Of a DNA stretch of 64,000 bases, positions 34,206 to 43,304 are shown piece after piece. Within the stretch, counting starts at the first letter, position 1, and each line of letters starts with the position of its first letter. A program made the position numbers and the translations under genes. Source of the stretch: Streptomyces sp. NBC_01288 (GTDB lineage: Bacteria; Actinomycetota; Actinomycetes; Streptomycetales; Streptomycetaceae); contig NZ_CP108427.1 in assembly GCF_035982055.1 (NCBI RefSeq), forward strand, positions 9,113,001-9,177,000. The letters are read 5' to 3'. The notes beneath the pieces were generated by a model. That model was not told the origin of the DNA. It searched no databases and saw only the letters and a list, made by a program, of their open reading frames with translations.

Positions 34206-34218
34206 CGTACCGCCTTGA

Positions 34219-37200
34219 TCAGGTGGTGAAGCGGTGGGTGCCGGAGCCGACCCGGTACACCGCGCAGTCGTCCTCCTGGCGCAGATACGTCCCGTGCGTG
34301 CGGGTCACCGTGTCCGGGGTGGACGCGGGGATCCACACCTCGGCGGTCGTGTTGGGCGGCACCGCGCACGTGAGCGTGAACCGGCCGGACCGCTGTCGCC
34401 AACTGGTGGCGACCGGGCCGTAGACCGAAGTGAATGTTGCGCGAGCGGTGGTGACGGCTCCGCCGGGGCGGGGGCGGATGATGATCTCGCGGTAGCCGGG
34501 CCGGCCCGCCGAGATGCCGGCGATGTTCGTGTACATCCATTCCCCCACCGAGCCGTAGGCGTAGTGGTTGAAGGAGTTCATGCCCGCGTCCTGGAAGCTG
34601 CCGTCGGGCCGGATGGAGTCCCAGCGTTCCCACATCGTGGTGGAGCCCCGGTCGATCTGGTAACCCCAACTGGGGAACGAGCGCTGTTGCAGGAGGCGGT
34701 AGGCGACGTCGGTGTGACCCGTGTCGGTCAGGACGGGCAGCAGTCGGGGAGTGCCGAGGAACCCTGTCGACAGGTGCCAGTCCTTGGCCTCGATCAGGGC
34801 GACGAGACGGTCGGCCGCGGGCTTCCGTGACGCGTCCGGGAGCAGGTTCATCGACAGAGCCAGGACGTACGCCGTCTGCGTATCGCCCTTGATGCGGCCG
34901 TCGGAGGTGACGTAGGCGTCCTGGAAGGCCGCCTGGATCCGCTCGAAGAGATCGCGGAACGGGGCGGTGTCCTCGCCGAGTTCGCCGGCCATCCGTGCCG
35001 CGAGGTCGGCGCTGTGCGCGAAGTACGCGGTGGCGATGACGTCCTTGGGGGTCTCGTCGTCGACGTTCAGCCAGTCGCCGTATCCCTGGTCCGGGCGCAG
35101 CAGTCCGTCGCTGTTCTTCTCCAGGTACGTCAGCCAGGCCTGGACGGACGGCCAGGCGTCCGCGAGGACTTGGCGGTCGCCGTACGCCCGGTAGAGGGAC
35201 CAGGGGACCGTGACACCCGCGTCGCCCCAGCCGGCCGTGCCGTTGCCGACCGTGCCGACCATCGGTGCCACGTCCGTGAACGCGCCCTCCGCGGTCCGGG
35301 AGTCCCGGAGGTCGACGAGCCACTTGGACAGGAAGCGAGCCGACTCCATCGTGTACGCGGCCGTGGGCGCGAAGACGTTGATGTCTCCCGTCCAGCCCAG
35401 GCGCTCGTCGCGTGCGGGTGTGTCGGTCGGCACGGAGAGGAAGTTGCCGCGCTGGCCCCAAGTGATGTTGTGGTGCAGCTGGTTGAGCATCGGTACGTCG
35501 GTCTCGAAGTCGAGGGTAAAGGGGGCGGACGTGTGCATGACGCGGCCGGTGACGGCCTTCGCCGAGGGTGCGCCGGGGAAGCCGGTCACCTCGACGTACC
35601 GGAAACCGTGGAAGGTGAAGCGCGGCTCGTAGATCTCCTCTTTCCCGCCGCCCTTGAGGGTGTACGTGTCGGTCGCCGCCGCGGTCCGCAGATTCGCGGT
35701 GTAGACCGTGCCGTCGGGGTTGAGCACCTCGGCGTGTCTGAGCCGGACGGTCGTCCCCGCGTCGCCCGACACGCGCAGCCGCACCGAGCCGACCATGTTC
35801 TGGCCCAGGTCCAACACGTAGACGCCGGGCCTGGGTTGGGTCACGCTCTTCGGTGTCAGCTCCCGCTCCACCCGCACCGGGCCGTCCACCTGCGCGACGA
35901 TCAGGGCGGGACCGATGTCGCCGACGCCACCCATGTCTCGCACTCCGAGCCAGCCTGTGTCGTCGAAGCCGGGCGAGGCCCAACCGGGGGTCTCCTTGCG
36001 CGCGTCGTACGTCTCGCCGTTGAGGAGATCGGCCGTGACGATCGGTCCGGCGGCGGCCCGCCAGTCGGCGCCCGACTCGATGCGTTCACTCGTACCGTCC
36101 GCGTACTCCACCTCCAACTGGGCCAGCAGCGCCGGGACTTGGCCGTACTGACCGGGCCCGAACATGCCCACGTTGCCGGCGTACCAACCGGGTGCCAGAT
36201 ACGCCCCGATGGCGTTGACGCCGGGTCGCAGGAGTTCGGTGACGTCGTAGGTCTGGTATTGGACGCGGGTGCGGTAGTCCGTCCAGCCGGGAGCGAGCTG
36301 GTCGAGGCCCACCCGGCTGCCGTTGAGGTGGCTCTCGTACAGGCCGAGTGCCGTGGCGTACAGGCGCGCGCGGGCGACCTTCCGGCGCGGCAGCCGGAAT
36401 TCGTGCCGCAGCTGCGTGACGGCGTACGACACCGGGACGACTCGCCCCCACGGTCCGCCACCCCAGGCCGCCGCCACCCGGACCGCCGGCCAGCGTCCGT
36501 CGTCGAACTCCAACTCCCGCCAACCATCGGCCGGTTCCTGGTCCGTGGCCTTCCAGGAGGCGTCGGTGAACACCTTCTGCTCACCGGCGGTGGTCCGGAC
36601 GACAAGGGCGGCGACGAGTCCCGCCGGGCCTTCGGTCGCGTTGGTGGCGGCGACGGCGATAACGTTGTCACCGGCCCGTACACGGTCCAGTACGTCGATC
36701 ACCGCCGGGCGTTTCCAGTCCTCGTTGTCCGTGTCGAGGTCGGTGTGGGCGACCTCGACTCCGTTCACGGAGACGGCGTACACGTTGTCGGCGGTGATGG
36801 CGAGCGTCGCCGCCGTGATTCCGGCGGGCAGTTGGGCGGTACGACGGAACCAACGGGTCGCCGCCGGCGCGCTGTTGGCCGGATCACCCTCGGGGAACCA
36901 GATCCAGGAACCGCCCTCGAAGGACGGCGCGTCCACGAGGCCCGCCGGTGCGGAGATCCAGCCGGCGCTCCACTGCCCGGCGTCCATCAGTCCGGTCTCC
37001 CACGACGAGGGAGCGCTCCAGCCGGAGACGTGGCCGTCGGCGTCCCAGACGCGGACGGACCAGTGGTAGCGCGTCCGGGGTTTGAGTCCGGGACCTCCGT
37101 AGGACACGAGGACCGACTCGCCGGACGTGACCTTTCCGCTGTCCCAGACGTCCGGGTGGGACAGGCGCGACGCGGTGGTGGCGACGCGGATCTGGTAGGC

Positions 37201-37446
37201 GCTCTGCCGAGCACCCGTCCGGTCCGAGGCCAACGGCCAGCTCAGGCGGGGGCGTTGGGCATCGATCCCCAGCGGGTGCTGGACGTACTCCACGGTCGGC
37301 GCCGTGACACGCAGTCCGTCGCGCTGTGTCTGTGTCTCCGGCTGTGTCTGTCCGGACGCCGGCGCGGCCATCGCCGGCACGCTGTCCACGGTCGCTGCCG
37401 CGACCGTGGCGACCGCGCCCGCGAGCATGTTCCTCCTGCTGATCAC
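34219..37446 (-). CDS. Secreted GH78 alpha-L-rhamnosidase
   Basis: A 1075-residue enzyme with a twin-arginine signal peptide (MISRRNMLAGAVATVAAATV). Domains in order: an N-terminal fibronectin-like domain (LGIDAQRPRLSWPLASDRTG to VSGWSAPSSWETG), the Bac_rhamnosid_N beta domain (RRKVARARLYATALGLYESH, GWTDYRTRVQYQTYDVTELL), a jelly-roll domain (DLGQNMVGSVRLRV), and the (alpha/alpha)6 catalytic barrel (DTPARDERLGWTGDINVFAP, where the acidic residues are the expected catalytic set). A small C-terminal beta domain closes it. It removes terminal rhamnose from plant glycosides or polysaccharides. Palindromic sites of LacI type lie upstream. Confidence 0.94.
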   Translation of the reverse strand: MISRRNMLAGAVATVAAATVDSVPAMAAPASGQTQPETQTQRDGLRVTAPTVEYVQHPLGIDAQRPRLSWPLASDRTGARQSAYQIRVATTASRLSHPDVWDSGKVTSGESVLVSYGGPGLKPRTRYHWSVRVWDADGHVSGWSAPSSWETGLMDAGQWSAGWISAPAGLVDAPSFEGGSWIWFPEGDPANSAPAATRWFRRTAQLPAGITAATLAITADNVYAVSVNGVEVAHTDLDTDNEDWKRPAVIDVLDRVRAGDNVIAVAATNATEGPAGLVAALVVRTTAGEQKVFTDASWKATDQEPADGWRELEFDDGRWPAVRVAAAWGGGPWGRVVPVSYAVTQLRHEFRLPRRKVARARLYATALGLYESHLNGSRVGLDQLAPGWTDYRTRVQYQTYDVTELLRPGVNAIGAYLAPGWYAGNVGMFGPGQYGQVPALLAQLEVEYADGTSERIESGADWRAAAGPIVTADLLNGETYDARKETPGWASPGFDDTGWLGVRDMGGVGDIGPALIVAQVDGPVRVERELTPKSVTQPRPGVYVLDLGQNMVGSVRLRVSGDAGTTVRLRHAEVLNPDGTVYTANLRTAAATDTYTLKGGGKEEIYEPRFTFHGFRYVEVTGFPGAPSAKAVTGRVMHTSAPFTLDFETDVPMLNQLHHNITWGQRGNFLSVPTDTPARDERLGWTGDINVFAPTAAYTMESARFLSKWLVDLRDSRTAEGAFTDVAPMVGTVGNGTAGWGDAGVTVPWSLYRAYGDRQVLADAWPSVQAWLTYLEKNSDGLLRPDQGYGDWLNVDDETPKDVIATAYFAHSADLAARMAGELGEDTAPFRDLFERIQAAFQDAYVTSDGRIKGDTQTAYVLALSMNLLPDASRKPAADRLVALIEAKDWHLSTGFLGTPRLLPVLTDTGHTDVAYRLLQQRSFPSWGYQIDRGSTTMWERWDSIRPDGSFQDAGMNSFNHYAYGSVGEWMYTNIAGISAGRPGYREIIIRPRPGGAVTTARATFTSVYGPVATSWRQRSGRFTLTCAVPPNTTAEVWIPASTPDTVTRTHGTYLRQEDDCAVYRVGSGTHRFTT

Positions 37447-37473
37447 TACGACTCCTCACTCGCACGGAATGCG

Positions 37474-37485
37474 TGAATCGATTCA
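37474..37485. promoter_or_regulatory. LacI-type palindrome just upstream of the GH78 gene
   Basis: TGAATCGATTCA is a perfect 12-bp palindrome 28 bases before the GH78 start codon, flanked by AAT on one side. The central CG and AT-rich arms are typical of LacI-family operators. A looser relative (37614-37627) lies further upstream. No lacI gene is adjacent. Confidence 0.55.
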
Positions 37486-37613
37486 AATTGGAGAGGCGTG
37501 GGTAACGTAGAGCCTGGTGAGGTCGGGGTCAATCGTCCTGCAACTGTTTTCGTGACAGGCTCACTTGGCCATCGCTCCGGGTGGGCCCGGCGAGCGAGGT
37601 GGATGCGAGGGCA

Positions 37614-37627
37614 TTGAACGGTTTCAA
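37614..37627. promoter_or_regulatory. Second, imperfect LacI-type palindrome upstream of the GH78 gene
   Basis: TTGAACGGTTTCAA has matching 5-bp outer arms (TTGAA/TTCAA) and shares the TGAA..TTCA outline of the site at 37474. The two centres are about 141 bases apart, a distance that would allow looping. Confidence 0.35.
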
Positions 37628-37703
37628 TCCCAGCCCGCAAACCCTTGTACCGGGCAGGGCTCGGCACGTCGTGATCAGGGGCCGTTGGATCAAGGTGGCG
37701 CAT

Positions 37704-37819
37704 GAAGGAGACGGTCCAGGTCGGCAAGGGGGCTGACCGGCCTCGACGGACACCAGGTCCGCCGCTACGCCCCCTACGCCGGCCGGATCACCCTGGCCGT
37801 GCTCACCGGATGGGGAGGG
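37704..37819 (+). pseudogene. Remnant of a transposase C-terminus (IS701/IS4-like)
   Basis: Inside the 379-bp gap between the GH78 gene and the methyltransferase gene, the plus strand encodes ETVQVGKG and then, one base out of frame, LTGLDGHQVRRYAPYAGRIT followed by LAVLTGW. This resembles the QxxKxLxGLDxHQVRRWxSWxRxxTLAMLAxAxL segment near the C-terminus of IS701-type transposases. A frameshift and missing ends show it is dead. No inverted repeats or target duplication could be identified. The rest of this gap holds the two palindromes described above and nothing else recognised. Confidence 0.45.
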
Positions 37820-37825
37820 CCACGC

Positions 37826-38626
37826 CTACTGGTGCGCTGTATAGACGGTCGCGGTCATCGGCGCCGTCACGGGACCGGTGCCGAGTCGGTCCGTCATCTT
37901 CTGCGTGACGGCGGCCTGGATGGCCTGCGCGTCTTCGCGGGCCTGCACGGCGGCGTTCACCGGCGTGCCGGTGAGGAACCCGGTGGCGATGGAGGCCGCG
38001 GACTCCGCGACGCCTTCCAGTGTGACCTCCTCGGCGCCGGCCAGGGTCAGTCCGGCGGCCATGAGGTCCGTGGTGACCACGGCCGGGTCGTAGTAGCCGT
38101 GGGGTACGTCCTTCAGGAACGGGGGTGCTCCGTCGGGCATGGACTGTTCCAGGGCGGTTTGGAAGGCGGCCCCGAATCCGTGCGAGGCCAGCGGTCCCCA
38201 GCTGTTGAACAAGAACCGTCCCTGCGGGGCCAGGACCCGGCGCACCTCGGCGTAGGCGGCGGGCCTGTCGGGGAAGAACATCACCCCGAACTGGCACACG
38301 ACGAGGTCGAAACCGCCGCCCTCGAAGGGCAGGTGTTGGGCGTCCGCCTGTCGCCAGTCCGCGCGCGGTTCCCGTGCCGATCCTGCGGTGACCATCGCTT
38401 CGTTGAGGTCGGTCGCCACCACCGAGGCTGTGGGCACTGCTGTGAGCAGCGCCGAGGTCAACGCCCCGGTCCCGGCGGCGAGTTCCAGGATCGTACGGGG
38501 CCGTAGCGCCGCTGCCCTGGCGGCCAGGTCGATGGCGAAGGGGCGGAAGAAGACCGGCACCAGGTGGCGTTCGTAGGCCTCGGGCATGGATCGTGTCCAG
38601 CGCCGGTTCGCATCGTCTGTGCTCAC
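37826..38626 (-). CDS. Class I SAM-dependent methyltransferase
   Basis: A 266-residue methyltransferase of the ubiquinone/menaquinone-biosynthesis (UbiE-like) type. The N-terminal SMPEAYERHLVPVFFRPFA segment is followed by motif I LELAAGTGALTSALL, the acidic residue at VVATDLNEAM, and post-motif FDLVVCQFGVMFFPD. Substrate unknown; small-molecule methylation is likely. The GTG at 38626 was chosen because the family typically starts about a dozen residues before W..SMPE; an ATG at 38587 is an alternative. The 298 bases between this start and the amidase start (38627-38924) hold only the two divergent promoters' space; no specific site was recognised. Confidence 0.88.
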   Translation of the reverse strand: MSTDDANRRWTRSMPEAYERHLVPVFFRPFAIDLAARAAALRPRTILELAAGTGALTSALLTAVPTASVVATDLNEAMVTAGSAREPRADWRQADAQHLPFEGGGFDLVVCQFGVMFFPDRPAAYAEVRRVLAPQGRFLFNSWGPLASHGFGAAFQTALEQSMPDGAPPFLKDVPHGYYDPAVVTTDLMAAGLTLAGAEEVTLEGVAESAASIATGFLTGTPVNAAVQAREDAQAIQAAVTQKMTDRLGTGPVTAPMTATVYTAHQ

Positions 38627-38924
38627 CCGACGGACATTAGCCCCGCGGGAGGTCCGAGGGCGGACCGCCGCAGTCACCGTGGCTTCGTGTCGGTGTTGCC
38701 GACAACCCGAACAGGCAGGTTCGCTTGTCGTTCCTCGACTGAGGCAACCGCGCCGCACCGGATGACGTCGAGACCAATGGCACCACTGAGGGAATTGCCG
38801 ACTCGCCTGCCCGCTGCGGGAGTTGTGGCGTCCGGTGGGTGATGCTGGAAGCTTCCGCACAGTGGTTCGGGCAGGCGTCGCCCCGCACGTCCGCCTCAGG
38901 GCACTACATACAAGGGAAAGATCC

Positions 38925-40838
38925 TTGCAGCAATCCTCGCGTAGAAGATCACCCCGGAAGGTGCTGGCCGGGATCCTGGCCGGCGGCGCCGTGGCCGCAG
39001 GCTGTTTCGCCGTACTGCCGTCGACGGCACAGGCCGCCCAGACCCCGGACGCCGACCGGCAGTCCTCCTTCGCCGACGCGGCAAAGGAGTTCGGCGTACC
39101 GCTCCCCGTGCTCCTGGCCGTGTCGTACCAGGAGTCGCAGTGGGACGACCACGACGGGCACTACAACACCTCGGGCGGATACGGCCCGATGAACCTGACG
39201 GACGTCACCGCCAAGATGGTGTCCGGGGGCGCTGCGGGCGCCGCAGGTCGTGGCGACCTCGCCGAGCTGACGTCGGACCCGGCCCTGCACACCCTCGACG
39301 CCGCGGCGAAGCTCATCGACACCCCGGCGACGGGACTGCGCACCGACGACCGCCAGAACATCCGCGCCGGTGCCGCCCTACTCGCCTCGTACCAGCGGGA
39401 GTTGGCGGGCAAGAGCTCCACCGACCCGGCCGACTGGTACGGCGCGGTGGCCAAGTACAGCCAGTCGTCGGACAAGAAGGCCGCGCAGCTCTTCGCCGAC
39501 CGCGTCTTCAGGACCGTGTCCACGGGCGCCTCGCGGACGACTGTCGACGGACAGCACGTCGAACTCGCGGCGCAGCGGGCGATCCGGCCCGAGACCCGAC
39601 AACTGTCCGAACTGAAGCTGAAGACCGCCGCTACGGCCACCGACACCGAGTGCCCCGCCACGGTCGACTGCACCTTCCTCGCCGCGGCCGCCTCCAACGG
39701 ACAGGTCGCGGGCCGCCCGGGCGACGGCGTGCAGATCAAGTACATCGTCCTGCACGACACCGAGTCGTCCTACGACGCCGCGATCAAGACGTTCCAGACG
39801 GCGGGTTCCGGCGACTCGGCGCACTACGTCATGCGGGCCTCGGACGCGGCCGTCACGCAGATGGCGCACACCAAGGACATCGCCTTCCACGCCGGCAACT
39901 ACTGGTTCAACATGCACTCGATCGGCATCGAGCACGAGGGCTACGCCGCGCACGGAGCCACCTGGTACTCGCAGGCGCAGTATCAGGCGACGGCCGATCT
40001 GGTGAAGTACCTCGCCGCGAAGTACGACATCCCGCTCGACCGCGAGCACATCATCGGCCACGACAACGTGCCCGGCCCGCAGGACAGTTACGTGCGGGGC
40101 ATGCACTGGGACCCCGGCCCCTACTGGGACTGGACGGCGTTCATGAACATGGTCGCCCCGGCGAGGGCGGCCCACGCGCAGAGCGCCGCCCGGCACGCCC
40201 CGAGGGTGGGTTCGGCGGTCACCATCAGCCCCGAGTTCGCGACCAACCAGCAGACCGTCCAGGTCTGCCCGGCCGACGACCCCACGGGCGCCACCACCGC
40301 GTGCACCGAGAGCACCGCGCCCTCCAACTTCCTTCCGGTGCGCACCGGTCCGAGTGCGGACGCGCCCCTGTTCGCCGACCCGGCCATCCACCCCGGCGCG
40401 AGCGCGGGCACCGACTCGATCCACGACTGGGGCAGCACCGTCCAGGCCGGCCAGCAGTTCGTGGTCGCCGACGTCGACGGCGACTGGACCGCCATCTGGT
40501 TCAGCGGCGCGAAGGTGTGGTTCCACAACCCCCACGGCGTCAACACCTGCGCCGCGCCCGGCGCCACGATCCTCCACTCCGGCGATCAGGCCGCGACCCT
40601 CTACGGCTCCGGCTACCCGCAGGCGTCGGAGTACCCGTCCGGCCTGTCCCCGTCCACCCAGAAGCCCCTGACCGTCTACGGCTTCCCGACGGGCCAGGCC
40701 TACGTCGCCACCCAACCCCCGGTCAGCGCCGACGACTTCTTCGTCTCGGGCGACACGTACGTCACCGGCGCGGCCAAGTACTACACCATCCAGTACAACC
40801 ACCGAGTCGTCCTGGTCGACGCCTCGCAGGTCTCCTGA
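38925..40838 (+). CDS. Secreted N-acetylmuramoyl-L-alanine amidase with N-terminal helical domain
   Basis: A 637-residue exported cell-wall hydrolase. A TTG start 4 bases after AAGGGAAAG gives a signal peptide (KVLAGILAGGAVAAGCFAVL, cleaved after AQAA). Residues ~45-230 form a lysozyme/transglycosylase-like helical domain (FGVPLPVLLAVSYQESQWDD, GGYGPMNLTDV). A zinc-dependent amidase_2 domain follows (YIVLHDTESSYDAAIKTFQT, then AHYVMRASDAAVTQM, HSIGIEHEGY, and IIGHDNVPGPQ). The C-terminal ~200 residues contain two SH3-like segments (FLPVRTGPSADAPLF, TVYGFPTGQAYVA). The Glu in the YQESQW motif suggests a possible second glycan-cleaving activity. It acts outside the cell on peptidoglycan, its own or a competitor's. 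Confidence 0.88.
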   Translation: MQQSSRRRSPRKVLAGILAGGAVAAGCFAVLPSTAQAAQTPDADRQSSFADAAKEFGVPLPVLLAVSYQESQWDDHDGHYNTSGGYGPMNLTDVTAKMVSGGAAGAAGRGDLAELTSDPALHTLDAAAKLIDTPATGLRTDDRQNIRAGAALLASYQRELAGKSSTDPADWYGAVAKYSQSSDKKAAQLFADRVFRTVSTGASRTTVDGQHVELAAQRAIRPETRQLSELKLKTAATATDTECPATVDCTFLAAAASNGQVAGRPGDGVQIKYIVLHDTESSYDAAIKTFQTAGSGDSAHYVMRASDAAVTQMAHTKDIAFHAGNYWFNMHSIGIEHEGYAAHGATWYSQAQYQATADLVKYLAAKYDIPLDREHIIGHDNVPGPQDSYVRGMHWDPGPYWDWTAFMNMVAPARAAHAQSAARHAPRVGSAVTISPEFATNQQTVQVCPADDPTGATTACTESTAPSNFLPVRTGPSADAPLFADPAIHPGASAGTDSIHDWGSTVQAGQQFVVADVDGDWTAIWFSGAKVWFHNPHGVNTCAAPGATILHSGDQAATLYGSGYPQASEYPSGLSPSTQKPLTVYGFPTGQAYVATQPPVSADDFFVSGDTYVTGAAKYYTIQYNHRVVLVDASQVS

Positions 40839-40843
40839 ACCGG

Positions 40844-40881
40844 CCGGTGCGGGCGGCACACGTACGACCTGCCCGCACCGG
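40844..40881 (+). terminator. Strong hairpin after the amidase gene
   Basis: CCGGTGCGGGC (40844-40854) pairs perfectly over 11 bp with GCCCGCACCGG (40871-40881), with a 16-base loop, six bases after the amidase stop codon. It insulates the amidase from osmC, which starts 38 bases later. Confidence 0.75.
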
Positions 40882-40919
40882 TCGAGCTCTTCGGCAGGGC
40901 GCTCTGCGAGGATCTCCCC

Positions 40920-41354
40920 ATGAGCGACAACCCCCTGCGCCAAGTCACCGTCGACCGCACCGCCCCCGGCCGCTTCACCGCGACCAACGCCCGCGGCGGC
41001 ACCGTCGACTTCGGTACCGCCGTCGGCGGCGGCACGGAGTTCACCCCGGTCGAGCTACTGCTCGCCGCGATCGGGGGCTGCACCGCGGCCGACGTCGACG
41101 TGGCGACCACGCGGCACGCGGAGCCGGACGGGTTCACCGTCACGGTGACCGGCAACAAGGTCAGCGACGACCTCGGCAACCGGATGACCGACCTCGCGGT
41201 CACCTTCGCCGTGACCTTCCCGGAGGGGGAGGCCGGGGACCGGGCCCGCGCGATCCTGCCCCGGGCGGTCACCGTCTCCCACGACCGGCTGTGCACGGTC
41301 AGCCGTACGGTCGAGACCGGCACGCCCGTCACCGCGACGATCAAGGACGCCTGA
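40920..41354 (+). CDS. OsmC/Ohr family peroxidase
   Basis: A 144-residue OsmC-fold protein. The redox-active pair is Cys54 (LLAAIGGCTAADVDV) and Cys125 (SHDRLCTVSRTVE), at the usual spacing. Family members reduce organic hydroperoxides using thiols. This is the OsmC-like rather than the Ohr branch (no Ohr-type N-terminus). It stands between the amidase terminator and the secreted hydrolase gene with its own ribosome site. Confidence 0.9.
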   Translation: MSDNPLRQVTVDRTAPGRFTATNARGGTVDFGTAVGGGTEFTPVELLLAAIGGCTAADVDVATTRHAEPDGFTVTVTGNKVSDDLGNRMTDLAVTFAVTFPEGEAGDRARAILPRAVTVSHDRLCTVSRTVETGTPVTATIKDA

Positions 41355-41469
41355 CCCCACCCCGTTGCCCGCGAGGTTCTCTGCGAGCAGGTGACAAGGG
41401 CACCGGCATGCGCTGCGTTCTTGTGAGCACCGCCTGATCCCGTGGTCCCGGCCGTCCTACGGTCCGGCC

Positions 41470-43221
41470 ATGAACACGAGTCGCGGCAAAGGAAGTTCGT
41501 GGCGCGGAGCCACGAGGGCAGGACGTACGTGGCGCGGTGCCGCGTTCGCGGTGTTGTTGACCGCGGGATCGCTCACCGCCGCCGCTCCGCAGGCCCAGGG
41601 CGAGAGCGCCCGCACCGAGACCCCGGTGGCGTCGACGCATCCCGCCGACGGTGTGGCCGAGTCGCTGGTGCGGGTCAAGGTGCCGTTACCGCAGTCGTTC
41701 GGTGCCCGTCCGGCGGCGTGCGACTGGCTGTCGTATCTGCGGTACCGCTCCACCGACGGCCCGAGCGCCTCGGCCGACGCCGACCGGATCCTCGTGGCCC
41801 AGCCGGGGATTCTGGAAGGGGCCGGGGCGTTCGACAGCGTCGCCCGCGACACGGTCGCCCAAGCCGCCGCGCAGGGACGGCACATCGAGTTCTGGGCCCT
41901 GGACCGGCGCTCCAACTGCCTTGAGGATCCCACCGGTATAGCCTCCGGCGACCAGCACACGGCCGTCGACTACTACTACCGGGGCAAGTCCGTCGGCGGC
42001 CGGACCTTCGCCGGGTTCGTCGGCAACGACCAGCTCGGCTGGATGGCCAAGCTCGGCATCGAACAGACCGTGCGGGACGAATACGACCTGCTCGTAGCCG
42101 AGTTGCCCGATCAGGGCGTACGCAAGAACAAGGTGCTGTGCGGCGGGCACTCGCTCGGCGGCGTCATCACCGGCTACTTCGCGGCGGCCGACTTCGACGG
42201 CGACCCCGCGACCACGGCGGACGCCGGTCAGAACCAGTGCGCCGGGTACTTCGCCCTCGACACGACGATCTCCACCGATCTGTCGGACCTGAGCGGAAGC
42301 ATCCCGGACGACACCAACCTGCCTGACATCGGGCTCGGTTACGCCGTCGTACAGGCCGGGCTCGACAGCGGTGTGCTGTCCCGCTCGCTGTCCGCGCCCG
42401 TGCTGCTCAACCCCGAGACGATGACCCTGCTCGCCATCGCCGGCCTGGGTGCCGTACAGAACCCGGACGGCGAGGCGGACCTGCCGTCCTACCTCCCCTC
42501 CAACGTCAACATCGAGGCCACGAACCGCTTCCTGTTCTCCAAGGACGCCGCCACGTTCCTCACCGGCTCACCCGCGGTGAAGGACTTCCGGCTCACCAAC
42601 GACGCGGTGCTCGGGTCGCTGATGGACGACAACTCCGTGCCGCTGGCCTTCCTACAGAGCAGCGTGGGCTTCTTCGACGGTGGGCCGATCGTCGACAAGA
42701 ACTTCCCTGTCGCCAACGGGAGTTCGGACCAGTCGCAGCTCGTCGGCGTCGAGTACAAGGCGATTCCCGCACAGCCGCACGGGCCGCTCTACACCTGGCG
42801 CGATTACGACCGTGTCGGCGCCGCCGACGACCCCGGGTACCGGTCGGCCGACGGGACCCCGTTCACCAACGCCTCCAAAGAGGTCACCGACATCCACGAG
42901 CTGGCCCGCAGCATGGGGGAGCAGCCGCTGGACTTCACCGAGCAGTACTTCCCGACCAAGCTGGTCACCGACATCGAGCTGGCCACCTCGCCACAGGTGA
43001 AGCAACTCCTCGTGCACCCGGGCGGGTTGTCGGCCAACCCGACGCTCACCGTCCTCGCGGGCGACGGCCTGCTCGCCGGTCACGTGCCGGCCGGTCTGCA
43101 CCCCGTCATCGCCCCCGGCTACCAGCACCTCGACGTACTGACCGCGGCCCCCGTCCAGAACAACGGCCGCCCCGAGGTCGCCTCCAGCAGCCTCGCCGCC
43201 TTCGCCCTGTCGCCCAAGTAG
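41470..43221 (+). CDS. Secreted alpha/beta-hydrolase-like protein
   Basis: A 583-residue exported protein (Sec signal near residues 20-42, AFAVLLTAGSLTAAAPQAQG). The nucleophile elbow GGHSLGGVITGYF is of the lipase/esterase GxSxG type, and a PGYQHLDVLTA segment near the C-terminus could supply the catalytic His. It is large for a simple lipase; a ~200-residue insert carries no recognised motif. It is probably a secreted esterase or lipase. It is convergent with the cutinase gene, which targets a similar ester chemistry; no operon link. Confidence 0.75.
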   Translation: MNTSRGKGSSWRGATRAGRTWRGAAFAVLLTAGSLTAAAPQAQGESARTETPVASTHPADGVAESLVRVKVPLPQSFGARPAACDWLSYLRYRSTDGPSASADADRILVAQPGILEGAGAFDSVARDTVAQAAAQGRHIEFWALDRRSNCLEDPTGIASGDQHTAVDYYYRGKSVGGRTFAGFVGNDQLGWMAKLGIEQTVRDEYDLLVAELPDQGVRKNKVLCGGHSLGGVITGYFAAADFDGDPATTADAGQNQCAGYFALDTTISTDLSDLSGSIPDDTNLPDIGLGYAVVQAGLDSGVLSRSLSAPVLLNPETMTLLAIAGLGAVQNPDGEADLPSYLPSNVNIEATNRFLFSKDAATFLTGSPAVKDFRLTNDAVLGSLMDDNSVPLAFLQSSVGFFDGGPIVDKNFPVANGSSDQSQLVGVEYKAIPAQPHGPLYTWRDYDRVGAADDPGYRSADGTPFTNASKEVTDIHELARSMGEQPLDFTEQYFPTKLVTDIELATSPQVKQLLVHPGGLSANPTLTVLAGDGLLAGHVPAGLHPVIAPGYQHLDVLTAAPVQNNGRPEVASSSLAAFALSPK

Positions 43222-43237
43222 CTTTCCCCGCACACCA

Positions 43238-43271
43238 GTAGGGCCCAGGAGGATCAACTCCCGGGCCCTAC
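43238..43271. terminator. Bidirectional terminator between hydrolase and cutinase genes
   Basis: A 14-bp stem with a single A-C mismatch (GTAGGGCCCAGGAG against CTCCCGGGCCCTAC) encloses the hexaloop GATCAA. It sits between the convergent stop codons at 43221 and 43305 and is the strongest hairpin noticed in the window. Confidence 0.85.
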
Positions 43272-43304
43272 CGTGTTGTTCGTGCTCTACACCGTCGCTA
43301 CGGC

